Part shown: one piece after another, positions 1 to 11,300 of the stretch
Layout: every line of letters begins with the position of its first letter
Position numbering within the stretch: position 1 is the stretch's first letter
Origin: Branchiostoma lanceolatum
Taxonomy: Eukaryota; Chordata; Leptocardii; Amphioxiformes; Branchiostomatidae
Direction of reading: 5' to 3'
DNA: 64,000 bases
Assembly: GCF_035083965.1 (NCBI RefSeq)
Contig: NC_089723.1
Location: forward strand, 34,770,193-34,834,192
Position numbers and translations under genes: made by a program
Notes under the pieces: model-generated
Database searches by the model: none
Told to the model about the DNA's origin: nothing
What the model saw: only the letters and a program-made list of their open reading frames with translations

Positions 1-876
1 TGTAGAAATATACCCAGCTTCTAAAACTTGCTGACCTACAATAAACACTACAATAAACATCTGTATTAGGAATTCGCCTCTCGCTGATCACATCCGATGA
101 TAACAAATAAACCGACCATCTTACCATCCTTCAGTGTTGTATTAACCTATAAAGTAATCTATGCTGTAAAAGATAATACCGGTTTTTGACGTAGACTCTC
201 GGAAATGGTGAAATGATTACAAGGTAGGAGCCGCTATTAGAGGTCCGTGATAAAAGAGGGTATGGTGGGGCCATTGAAATATCAGTTATCAGTAACAATA
301 TTGTTTTATGTTCAGGTGTAAAGAACCGTGATTTCAAATACTAATATGATAGAGGATGAGAAGATGAGCATTTGAAACTCCTAGTTAATGACCAACATAC
401 GTTTTAGAAGCTCGGCATTTGGAAGCAAAATTACCACTCATCTCAAAATACACAGTACACAAGGTATCATTTGGAGAAGATGATTGCTGAGGTACGGCGC
501 CCCTACGAAAGGAAACGTGATGTTATCCTTTATGTCTAGGTGTACGTGTCTGACTTGGTATCATCACCAATGTCTCTCGAACTTGGGTCCACCAGTATAG
601 CCACTAGGCCAGTTGGATCCAGCCTCCATCAGGCCTTCCTACGGGGGTAAGGGATCGTAAAATTCGGCAAAATGGGAATAATTGGCCAGGAAAGTCAGTT
701 TACGGTAAAGGTAACATTTCCCCCTTGCCTGCAAATGAAAACCTATGGTGGCCAACCCCTAGCGGCAAATATCATCTATATAGCCAGCGTATTTTTTGTC
801 TAGTAGAGACCAAGTTTAATCCACGAATTAACGTGTAATGATATTAATTTTTCTTTTTATTATCTGTGTGTTCTAG
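1..876. other. Noncoding flank upstream of the NHL exon
   Basis: I see no exon in this stretch. Bases 1-60 resemble the 3' tail of the SINE seen at 33183-33412 (shared run around 'aaatataccc...cttgctg'). At 535-556 a 22-nt perfect copy of the splice acceptor plus the first 17 bases of the exon at 877 occurs (see findings). The stretch is probably the last intron of the NHL-repeat gene. Confidence 0.5.
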
Positions 877-1227
877 GTGTACGTGTCTGACTTCACCAAC
901 GGCTTCATCAGAGTCCTCGACCAGCGGCACAGCCTGAAGTCTCAGTGGAACGCGGGCTGGCAGGAGTTCCGCGGGGACGGCAGCTGGGTCTTCCGCCAGA
1001 AGAGACTGGTCGGGCCCGGCGGCATCTGCCTGGACAAGGCGCGGAACATCATCGTGGCGGATTACCATGGTAACAGCGTGGAGGTGCTGGACGTGGCAGG
1101 CGTGTACAAGGCGACCGTGGCCAACGGACTGAACCATCCCGAGGGGGTGGCGCTGACTCCCCAGGGGCAGGTGGTCGTGGTGGATAGTGGGAACAACTGT
1201 ATCAGGGTGTACAAGGGTAGTTACTAG
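877..1227 (+). CDS. NHL-repeat protein, C-terminal (last) coding exon
   Basis: This exon begins after a polypyrimidine tract and a TTCTAG acceptor, in frame with GTG-TAC-GTG, and ends at TAG 1225-1227, giving 116 residues. It encodes NHL-type beta-propeller blades. Typical strings are VYVSDFTNGFIRVLD, GPGGICLDKARNIIVADYHG, NHPEGVALTPQGQVVVVDSG and NNCIRVYKG. Such blades occur in TRIM2/3/71-type E3 ligases and in many amphioxus NHL proteins, where they bind protein or RNA. With only the C-terminal blades visible the parent cannot be named. The exon is GC-rich compared with the AT-rich flanks. The first residues may not be an initiator: the exon starts mid-protein and earlier exons lie outside the window. 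Confidence 0.8.
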   Translation: MYVSDFTNGFIRVLDQRHSLKSQWNAGWQEFRGDGSWVFRQKRLVGPGGICLDKARNIIVADYHGNSVEVLDVAGVYKATVANGLNHPEGVALTPQGQVVVVDSGNNCIRVYKGSY

Positions 1228-1579
1228 GAACATAGTACTCCAGCAAATCGTGCAAATTTGCTTACACTGTAAAATCACGAAATGTGAATTCTAAACAAGT
1301 CTAGATATGAAGTCAACTCAATTTCTGCTCAGGAGCGATTTTCTGGCATTTTTTTGCAAATTTTGATAGAAGTCTTTTTTTCTTCTCTCCTGTGCCATGA
1401 TAGTTGAAGAAATTTGGAACAAACGTCTAACTTATTAATTGCCATACTACAATGTATACTAATAGTGCATGGTAGGTGATTGAAAAACCTAAGAGACCTT
1501 TACGATAGTAATAGTAATTGTTTACTTCATGCTAGTGTAAGTCAACAAATACCTTCATTGAGTTAGTCAGCGACTATGA

Positions 1580-1950
1580 TATGGGATTGATGAAAATGAG
1601 TTTATCACTTTCATGATATAGGTCATGGTCATCGTTTAATTAGATAAGCTAGTCTAAGAACAAGTTTCAGATGCTATTAAAACAAAACGATCTGTGAAAG
1701 TTCTTGCAAATGTAAAACGAAAGATATGCAGTTTACAAGCTAGAAATAATAACGTGTCAGTGACTGCGAAAAGCTGGTGTGATGTAACTGACTTTATCAC
1801 TTTAGTAATTTAGGACATGTTCTTCGTTTAATTGGATAGCTAATTCTAAAAGAAAATTTCAGATGCCGCTAAAACAATCATGATCTGGGAAAGTTACTGC
1901 AGATGTGAACGAAAGATATACAGTTTATAAAACGTAACAACGTGTAATGG
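1580..1950. repeat. Two-copy tandem repeat, about 190-bp period
   Basis: Two diverged copies lie head to tail. Landmarks such as 'tttatcactt' (1601 and 1793), 'tttcagatgc' and 'acgaaagata' recur at about 190-bp spacing. There is no coding potential. Confidence 0.6.
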
Positions 1951-3168
1951 AACTGTTTCCATCTGTAAGATGAAATACTAGGTATAACCTTGCACTTTGT
2001 ATCTATCTGAGCGGTATACGTTTTCTATTCCAATGGTGCTCAATAAGACTTTATAGGTGCTGGTGCTAATAAAAAGTCGAGTATCGACGACACAAAGATT
2101 TTATGGTGGCAAGTGGTGGCAGAGGAAGTAATTCTTATTTTCAAGATGAATCTAAGTGCAAATTTCAAGTTGTTGATAAACAAATCTAGCGTAAAATCAG
2201 TAAATACAATTACAGAACGTCTTCTTGGGGTGTCGCTTGTCAACATAATACAATATTGGTAACGTTAATCACTGTGTATAGTGAGGCAACAAGTAATCGG
2301 TGTCTCTCATCCTGTTAATGATGTTTATGAAGTACATGTTCGTCCCGTGTAAAGATTGTTATCAGATAATAAAGATCTTAATCGACATACTGACGTCTTT
2401 CTTTAATTTTAAGTCCTTCTTGTAAACATATCAAGCCCATGTACAGAAACTGTGAATAACGGTTCCATACCTGTCGACCATCTCTCTACGTTATGATGTC
2501 TAATAACTGGTGTAAGATACGCCAGGTGTGTCTGAGACTGTAGTGCCTGCAATCATCTTCAATGTTCCTCAATCTGTGCCCGCAGCGCACTGAAACAACA
2601 GATGTGTAGGGATCATACCGTTACAAGGAGGGTGGACATGCTTTGGAAGTGCAATTGCTCGGTGATCATGATCATACCAAGGATCATACTATGGCCCTAT
2701 ATATTGTTAAAGGACTCCTAAACTCCAGAAGGCGCTGTTATTTTCCACTAGATTATGTATCAATGAATACATAATCAGCCGACTTTTTACAGAATTTTGC
2801 TTATGGTGAATTACACAAGGTGTATTTTTTTAAACAATATGATACTCACTAAACACTTGCAGACCCTACCCATGTATTCCCTATGTGTAAACATACATCT
2901 TTAATGGTATTTTTGGCATAGATGAGGGGGGTTAAGCACAATATGAAGGCCCATTGTTAATAAGATATAAAAGAACACAAAGCAAGACGAGTTTTTCTTA
3001 ACCACCCTGACATTCTTTATGTAATTTAACTTTTGTCAGGCCTTGTCAGGCACATTGCAATAAGCCATAGGCTGAGGTTGTTAAATCTAAGCAATCAGAA
3101 AATAGAGGGTCATCTGGGGAATTCGGTAGAATACTGAATGCTTTTTGATGCGCATTGGACTAGTGGGT

Positions 3169-3976
3169 ACAGTAGAATCCGCTTAACTGCACCACCCATT
3201 TGTCAGCGTTTATGGTGCAATTATCCGGCTGGTGCAACTATGCGAAATGGCCAGCTGGACCGCACCACCATGGGCGAGGGGGTGTATTGTTAGTCAGAAA
3301 CACTAGCATGATGAAAACAGACGAAATTATTCAGTTATTAACTTTATTTATTGACCCTTTGCTGTGACAGCTATTCATAAAGAAATGACTACGAACCTGT
3401 TTTGATTTTGCATTCTTTCACTTTTCCATGCGATCTACCGCATTACAACTCACGTAATGTTACAGGGGAGGCATTCTGAAACTTCGTCATACCACTCATG
3501 GGATAACAGTTTCTGTGTTACATTACGAAGAGTGCAGTTGTCGATTTACGTAAATCATGTACCGCCATGAAACTAGGAATTGAAACTTGAAAAACTTGGT
3601 TACTGATTACGGGTGACCCGCCCGGGACCTCCCATACGATTCCTATCAACGTAACTGTCAATGGAGTCCGCCTTCTTTTGTTACTCAAAACAGTTTTAAA
3701 CATATTGGCGGTATTGCGCCTTTACACCGGCAGGTATCGGCTCTTTTGTACCGCGTTTGCCGATTTTAGCGCACCTTTTCAGTTAACTTGTCGATGATTT
3801 TTGAAAAAAAAATGGTGCAGTTATCCGGCATTGGTGACCATGCGCGGTGCAGATATGCGGAGTCACTAACAATGCAGTGAATATTAATGGGAACCGGTTT
3901 TTGGATATTGGGATTCGGTGCAATTAAATGGAAGGTGCGTTTATCCGAGGTGCAATTAAGTGGCTTCTTCTGTTTG
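3169..3976. mobile_element. Non-autonomous pogo/Tigger-like element
   Basis: The left end reads CAGTAGAATCCGCTTAACTG and the inverted right end CAGAAGAAGCCACTTAATTG. Both continue into GGTGCA-type motifs (gcaccac / gcacctcgg), and the interior repeats 'ggtgca(a/g)tta' and 'ttatccg'. CAG ends and TTATCCG-like subterminal motifs are typical of pogo/Tigger elements. The left flank is TA. The right flank is not a clean TA, so the copy looks degraded. No transposase frame remains. Confidence 0.45.
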
Positions 3977-4590
3977 TTCTTTTCCCTCTCCTGATATCGA
4001 AAAAACAACTGGACTGCCAAAGTGAAGTGAGTGATATATTTGTTCATTTTCATGTGAGGTCCTCCTACAATAACGACTCAATATTAATAACTGCACACAA
4101 ACTTGCCTTGAGATTTATCCTAACCTACGGGGTCTTTGATCTATAATATCAAGCATATTTGGGTCAACGTAGGGGGCCTTGTCCCAGTCAAGGCTTCGTT
4201 CGTCCAGAAAAAAAAACAGACGAAAATACGACAAAGGTGAGAAAGGCTTTCCGTGAACATTCAGGTTCACATTGCAGTATTCTGGTAACAGAGCTTCCAA
4301 ACCCGATATTAAGATAAGGATTGTATGATTTTTGAACTTTCAGGTAGTTTATTTCTGCGACTTGTGTGTGAGGCAATCGATCGACGCCACGGAGTTGTCA
4401 ACTTGAATTTTTCCAAAATAGTGAATGATTTATCACGTTGTTAACGTTGCTTTGTGATATTCAGGAGGTGTTGGCATGTCTGCTCACTTAGACTTTCTTA
4501 CAGGATTCACTGATATGTGTTCACTGTCGCTATTTTCCATGGAATCGCTTTATTCCCGTTAGAAATCTTGAAGCCTCTCAAACGTCAAAT

Positions 4591-4621
4591 TTTCGCGCCA
4601 TTTCAAAATGACCGCCATATT
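4591..4621 (+). promoter_or_regulatory. Candidate SYCP2 promoter: E2F-like plus YY1-like sites
   Basis: TTTCGCGCC at 4591-4599 fits the E2F/DP consensus, and CCGCCATATT at 4612-4621 fits YY1. They lie about 700 bp upstream of the SYCP2 start codon. A 5'UTR intron is plausible because a TTTTGCAG acceptor sits at 5244-5251. The role is inferred from motifs only. Confidence 0.35.
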
Positions 4622-5303
4622 GTAGATTCGACCATTCTTCTTGTGGGGGCGCTCCTAATTAGAATATGTTTTTATGTTTCACAGATGAAATTTAACACGT
4701 AAGCAAATGATAAAAGTATAATAAATAGTGTATATGTTTAGAAGTGTATTGGAAAATTATTGTTGAAGTCCATGAGTTATGCCCCTTTTGTATTTTGTAA
4801 TACTGTCGTAGGCGCTGATTCGTCCCTACGGAAGTGCACTGTTCCAGTTCTGAGGTTGTTGAGCGTCCATTTTTGCGGTGTCGTCTGCAAGGTTGGTGAT
4901 TGCTTTTCTGCACAGTTCCGTGTTGTGAAACATAATCGACGTAGCTGAACACAAAGAGTACAACACGTAGACAACAATTTGCATAACTTATGTTCTCCAT
5001 TCCATGAGTTCAGCTAACTGGCTAGTTGTTGTTGAATGTTGTTGTGCCTTCCTGATCATCAGATCCTTCGTGATTTTTCCATTCTTTGTGGATGTAACGG
5101 TAAACTTATTGCTGTAATATAAAACTATTAAAAGCCGATTTCTAGCAAATAAATATCTTGGATAGTGAAGTATAACAGTAAGAAGTCGTTGTTTACATAC
5201 TAAATAGTGCCCCATTATATTTAATGGCTTTCTTTGATCTTTGTTTTGCAGCTGCGATTTTGAAACGTATTTCAAGTCAATGAATTCAACTTGAAGAAAC
5301 GAC

Positions 5304-5339
5304 ATGCCTGCTCGGAACCAAGTACCGCCCAGCGAAATG
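5304..5339 (+). CDS. SYCP2: SYCP2 exon 1 (start codon)
   Basis: Encodes MPARNQVPPSEM (residues 1-12), then donor GTAAGC. An in-frame TGA at 5292-5294 closes the frame upstream. The exon probably begins after the TTGCAG acceptor at 5251, which would leave a 52-nt 5'UTR part in this exon. Confidence 0.75.
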
Positions 5340-8300
5340 GTAAGCGGATATTTCAGTATTCAATCCATGTTTTTTGATGCGCTGTTGTTTGCTATTCTTG
5401 CTATCATATCATAATGATGTGTTTATATTTTGCCAAATTATTTTTCCTTCCCAACTTTCCTAACTATTTTCTTGCTTCCTTTCTTTTTTCTTTCTTCCTA
5501 CTAGTCTTTCAGTGTAGGCAATATTTACAAGTTTATATCCTGGAGAAATTCAATACATAGCAGATTCTTATGCACTTGGCATAAACATGCACCAAGATTG
5601 CATTGGTTACAATGTAAGTCAGCAAAAGGCAGATTTCATAACCTTCTCCCTGCTACCAAACTGTGGGGTCGTGTGGCGTAACGGCAGGATTTTCAGCTCA
5701 GAACCAAGGGGTTCCGGGTTCGAATCCCCTGCTGCCACCGATCTTGTGTCTTTGGGGAAAAAGGCACTTGACATGATTTTCCCCACTCCACCCAAGTGTA
5801 AAAATCGGGTACATTATGTGTGTGGGTCACGACATCAGCAATAGCTGCCGGTGTCCCACGCGTACTGCACTGTTGCAATTCCAATAAATCCAAATCCAAA
5901 CTCTATAACCAATGGAGAATGTGGTGCCACATGGCTACTTCATTGTGCTAAAGGTTAAAACATTTTGTTCAACACTTGTTTGCAGCTGGAGTCCCTCCTG
6001 TTCAGTGGGGGGAGTGAAACATCCTTCTTCTGCAGAGTGGAGTCATATCTGGACAATTCAGAGGAGAATGGACCTCAGGATTGCTCAAAGAGACTGATGG
6101 ACAGGCTTCATTACTTGACCAAGAAGGTTTGTACAATACCATCTGTAATTCCATTGCAAATTAAAGCTGTATATAATGTATTTATCATTAGATTAAACAC
6201 CACCTCACCATCCTAGCTTTTTTACTAATGATATTCAAAATGATGATAAGCATTATTGCAAACATATTTTTTGTTGAAATGTATATTGTGTACAAAATAG
6301 TCTGAGAAGGCCCCTGAAAGTTTACGGCTACTTTTGCAAGTCAGTCGTTTTGAATTAATGCATGTAGCTTTGCTGCAAGGTTGTTACACTTATGAATGTA
6401 ACAATATTCAGAAATATAGATTTTTATGATTTGTTTCACAGGAACTTGATGCACAGAACTACCAGCATGTCACCCATCTCTTGCACCTGGTGCAGGTTAT
6501 AGCAGGTTTTACAGACTTCGATGACGGGCTGCCTGTTCTGTTGGAAAACAAACTTCCTGACATGATAAGTCTCTTCATATTTCCTTTTGTATGAGTGAGA
6601 TGCGAAAAGCTCCACATTGTAGCTCTTTGGTTGAAGGCATAGTTTTATTCAAGGATCATTGATGCAATATCAGGAAATTCATTTAATGTCATGATCTACG
6701 AGTTGGAGATATATCTATGTACATATTGGACATGTTTATTGGCAATGTAGGTGAACAGTATGACCCCATACATAATTGATTATAAGTAAATTTAAAGAGT
6801 TATCACTACAGTAATATGACAGACTGGTTTTTATTTCATAAGAATTTGAATGATAGCCTACCTGTCATTTTATGAATTGAGACTCTTAATCAACTTATAA
6901 TTGGTAAAATAATTCCACTTGCAATTGATAGGATAACCTCAATTAGACTGTATATTTTAGACCCTTTTATTAAATTTGACATATGTGTTGTTATCAGCAC
7001 ATTGAACTGGTATTCAAGAAAGCTGTATCGGAGTCCCTCAAGATTGGGAGAGTCAGCGAACCAATCCAGATGTCCATGGAGCAAGTCATGGATACAATAA
7101 CAGTATGTTTCTTCTTATCAGATATAGATTGTTGTGTGTTTTTATTAAGTTCTCAAGTTCAGACATACATTTTACACCTTATTGTCATGTGCTTCATCTA
7201 TCTTGGTTACTAATTTTAGGTTTATAAATACTGGCTTCAACTGTCCATTCTAATAGGTATACATGCATTGCGTCCTAAAGGAAATATGAAGATATGAAAC
7301 TCAGGTCTAGTTGATTTTGAATGTTTTTTTCTCTCTGATTTGCAGGCCTGATTTTTGCATAAAATACACAGAATTTTCAACATGCAAGTTTGAAAATTGA
7401 GTTAGAAAATTTGAGGCCTGTTCTCTGATTCCTGTGAATACCTTGAAATTCATGTCATGTTATTTGTCTTTCACAGAGTATCGCTGAATACAGTATGGAA
7501 GGTAATGATATCACAGTTCCTTTAATTTGAAGCTTGACTGACAGAAGTAAAAGAAGTTGTTCTTGAGCCTCTAAAAATGTAGATTGGTTGCTTTACATGT
7601 TATATGCGAGCATCGTGAGGGTTGATGCGCCCCCTAGTGTGGTAACTAGGAATAGCACCTCATTTCTTTCTACATGGGTTAGCCTTGTTTACCAAAGTTT
7701 TAGTTCAACCATGCTGGCAAAGTATCCCAAGTCCAAGTCAGCACATCTAATGAGTGAGGCTTATAGTATGTTAGCAACTTCCATTTGATAACTTTATCAG
7801 TATTATACTGATAAAGTTATCAAGACAGTATTACCAACTTCTTTAGAGAACTTCTGTTAAGCACTTGCCCAAGTTGATTAAAACAAGGATTGATTAAAAT
7901 GAGTAACTCTATTGTTGCTCTTGTAACTGTACTGTTGTGAAGCAATGTAAGCACGGTATATTGTCTTCCCTCAGCTGTATGTATCAGCCTTTCAAACAGT
8001 AAAAGTAGATTATTCATTTTTCCATAGGGAGGAGAGCAATGTTGACTGTCCTGGCCATTCCCCTGGCTAAGTTTGTGTGTGAGACCAAGGCAGATTTTGG
8101 TCTGAGACTTGAGGTATGTCCAGTTGTATAATGCATTGTGTTCTGCAGTTGTTCACAATAATTTATTGTAGTCTTAAGTGATTGGTGTCTTCATATTCAT
8201 GCTTTTCTATTCAAAAAATCTTACAATCTTGGTGGATTCCACTTTTCTTATTTCATTTTTCCCTATTCCAGAAGCCTTAAAGTTTTTGAAAAAATAATTT

Positions 8301-11300
8301 TACACAATGTTGATATACATGTAGCAGGTCGAGAAATAAAGTCTTTCACCAAATGTGAATTGAAAACTGAGTAGAAAACTTTTAGATGAGTTGTCAGATG
8401 AGTCCTACAAATTCAGAAAGAACATACATAAAGAACAACATGGAAAAAAGATTGTTGTGATATTAAAAGTCAGATGTTGTACCATGATTTTTCTTAATTG
8501 GTATGTTTGTTTATTTGTAGGCAGGTAGAACACTAAATGTCCTTCTCCAAGGCATCACCTCTGCCATCAGACATGAGTACAAGGCCTCTCCAGGGATGAA
8601 GGCTGTGATGTGAGTATTTGGGATTTACTGAATAACATGCTTAGCCTAGCATTTCTTTGAATTGTCTGCAAATATAATGACTACATGACAAACCTTTGGT
8701 ACATACTGTACACTGTAATTTGAAAATGATGCATGTATACGAATTGTTCCACATCTGGCATGCATTGCATGAGATGATGATGAAAAAGATTTCAGATGTC
8801 TTAAAGGGCTTTCATGTTGTCATGCTGGTATCAGTTCTTTACATACTCTATAAAGCACCTGTGTTGGTACTATCTGCGTTTCGAGGTCTGCCTCTTAATT
8901 GAGGAAAGGGCTCTCCCTTTTGTGTCTTCTTGCCTCCCCTATGATAAACAAGGGATCAGCAAATTGGACATGATGACATTCCACTCAGATTTTCACACCC
9001 CGCTCCGATGCAACAAAGAATTCAGTCCTGATCTGACTGAGGTATCTGTAATAATGTTGTAAGGAATCAGTTGCTCGTGCAATGGTAAACAGTGCTATCT
9101 GTTGCTCCATTGAATTATATCAATGATGCCCGCATGAGTTTTGAAATGGCATGACAACAGTACCAACTGAAACTTTGTTTGGAAAAGTTTTCAAATACTG
9201 TATATGTAAAAAGTATTCTGCATAAGGAGTTAAATGATGATACTGGTAGCAGTTAATGCAAGAATGACTGAAGGACAACGAAACTTTGCTTGGGTTTCAA
9301 CCATTCAAAGACAATTTTGTACCACAAGCAAAGGGGGTTAAGAAAAGGTACAATTTTGATTTATCTTCTTGTAGATGAAAAAACTGACACACTCTATAGC
9401 ACCTGTGTTGGTACTATCTGCATTTCGAGGTCTGCCTCTTAATTGAGGAAAGGGCTCTCCCTTTTGTGTCTTCTTGCCTCCCCTATGATAAACAAGGGAT
9501 CAGCAAATTGGACGTGATGACATTCCACTCAGATTTTCACACCTCGCTCCGATGCAACAAAGAATTCAGTCCTGATCTGACTGAGGTATCTGTAATAATG
9601 TTGTAAGGTATCAGTCGCTCGTGCAATGGTAAACAGTGCTATCTATTGCTCCATTGAATATCAATGATGCCCGCATGAGTTTTGAAATGGCATGACGACA
9701 ATGCCAACTTAAACAGTGTTTGGAAAAGTTTTCAAATATATGTAAAAAGTATTCTGTGGAGAGAGTTAAATGATGCTGATGGTAGCAGTTGATGCAAGAA
9801 TGACTGGAGAACCAAATAAAAAACTTTGCTTGGCTTCCAACCGCACAATTAGACATGTATCGTAAGCAAAGGGGCTAAGAGAAGGCACAATTTTGATTTA
9901 TCTTCTATAGTAGCTGAAAAAAAAGTACCGCACTTCACATGCCTTGGTTCAATGATCAGTTAACTCTTTCATACTACACAGTCTGACTAATTCTCATGTA
10001 CCATGACGACTTAATTGCTGTAGTTTTAAGGGTTGTTGGAAATAAAAAAGAAGCATTCTAAGATGTTTTCCTTGCCTAAAGTTCTTGTTTTCAAGACAGG
10101 AAATCCAACAAATCTGTGGCAAGCCTGCTTAAAGAAAGACAACAGCTAATACAACCGTGATGCAGCAAATCTGGTTTCAAAGCATGAACCCTTGCTTGTC
10201 TTGGACTCACTGCCCTTTCCCTGTAATCCCATGTAATCCCCCAAACAGGCAATATCTGGAGCCAATGGCCTGTGTGATCTGGAGAATGAAGAGGTTAATC
10301 TATAGCTTATAAGATAACGTCTTACACCAATAATGTCATCACTTACCTGAAATCCCATTAGTTTGTTCACTTATAACAGAAAAAAAGCTGTGATCCGCTG
10401 AATAAACACGATTCAGGGTCAGGAATGCTGCTGGGAGTGATCCATGACTAGCATTTTGCGAAAGTTGACCTTTCATAATCTTGCAGCACAAAGCTTTGAT
10501 CCTTTTGTCTGCATGGGAATCTGACAGTCAGATTAGCTGTGTCGACTGTCAAATGGCAGAGTAATGCCAGTGGATCCAACGCAAATTCGAATGCATTGCT
10601 CTGATGAACGGTAAAAAGGGCTTATATCTTTCCAGTTGTCAAGAAGTAAAATGAAATGAAAGTTTCCAGCTTTTCAAGTTTAGAGTGAGGACAAAATTCC
10701 CTTTCAACCTTGATGTTACCTTGTCCTGGCGGCCTACTTTAAACTGACCTCGAACTTTACATCCTACCACAGATCTAGAAGCTTTCCAAGGGTAAGTCAG
10801 ATGCCAAACATTTAATTACTTCACCGCAATTAGATTTACAAAACGAGAGTCCAGCTGTATCCATTTCCCAAACCATTTAAAGGGTTGGGGCGAATTGTTT
10901 ACAGAACTGAAATGATCTGTCATTCTGGATGGCACATCGGTTTCCACACCTGTCTCACCTGTTCAAGATTCCGACACAGGTGTACTCCTGAAACAGCGTC
11001 CGCTTTTCAAACCCACTATTTGCCCAGGGGATCATCCCCGGTCTTAGCTCATCTGTGAAAACATGATAGGACCTTTAATCCCTGTTTGTAGGGTTTCACA
11101 CGTGCCATACAAACGTAAGTCCTCGTTAAACCAAAACACGGGATGTTTATCACGCATCTGTGTACAAAATGAGGCTTAGAGAGCTAGACAAACAGGGAAC
11201 CTATTGGTGCTTCGTGCAATCTTTGCGCAGCTCGCTTGTTCCTGAAAAGTACAAGGTAATCTCTCAGTAACCATATCATGATGTAAAGAGCTTGTTCTCT

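Larger units (their letters stand above)
1228..5251. other. Intergenic region between the NHL gene and SYCP2
   Basis: No supported exon. It holds the 3' flank of the NHL gene, the tandem repeat at 1580-1950, a pogo/Tigger-like inverted-repeat element at 3169-3976 and, at 4591-4621, an E2F-like site next to a YY1-like site that may mark the SYCP2 promoter. Short open frames here show no recognisable protein. Confidence 0.5.

Noticed and set aside
8845..9925. Repeated units considered as a CRISPR-like array or satellite
   Set aside because: Only two long units with no spacer pattern, in a eukaryotic intron; a plain tandem duplication.
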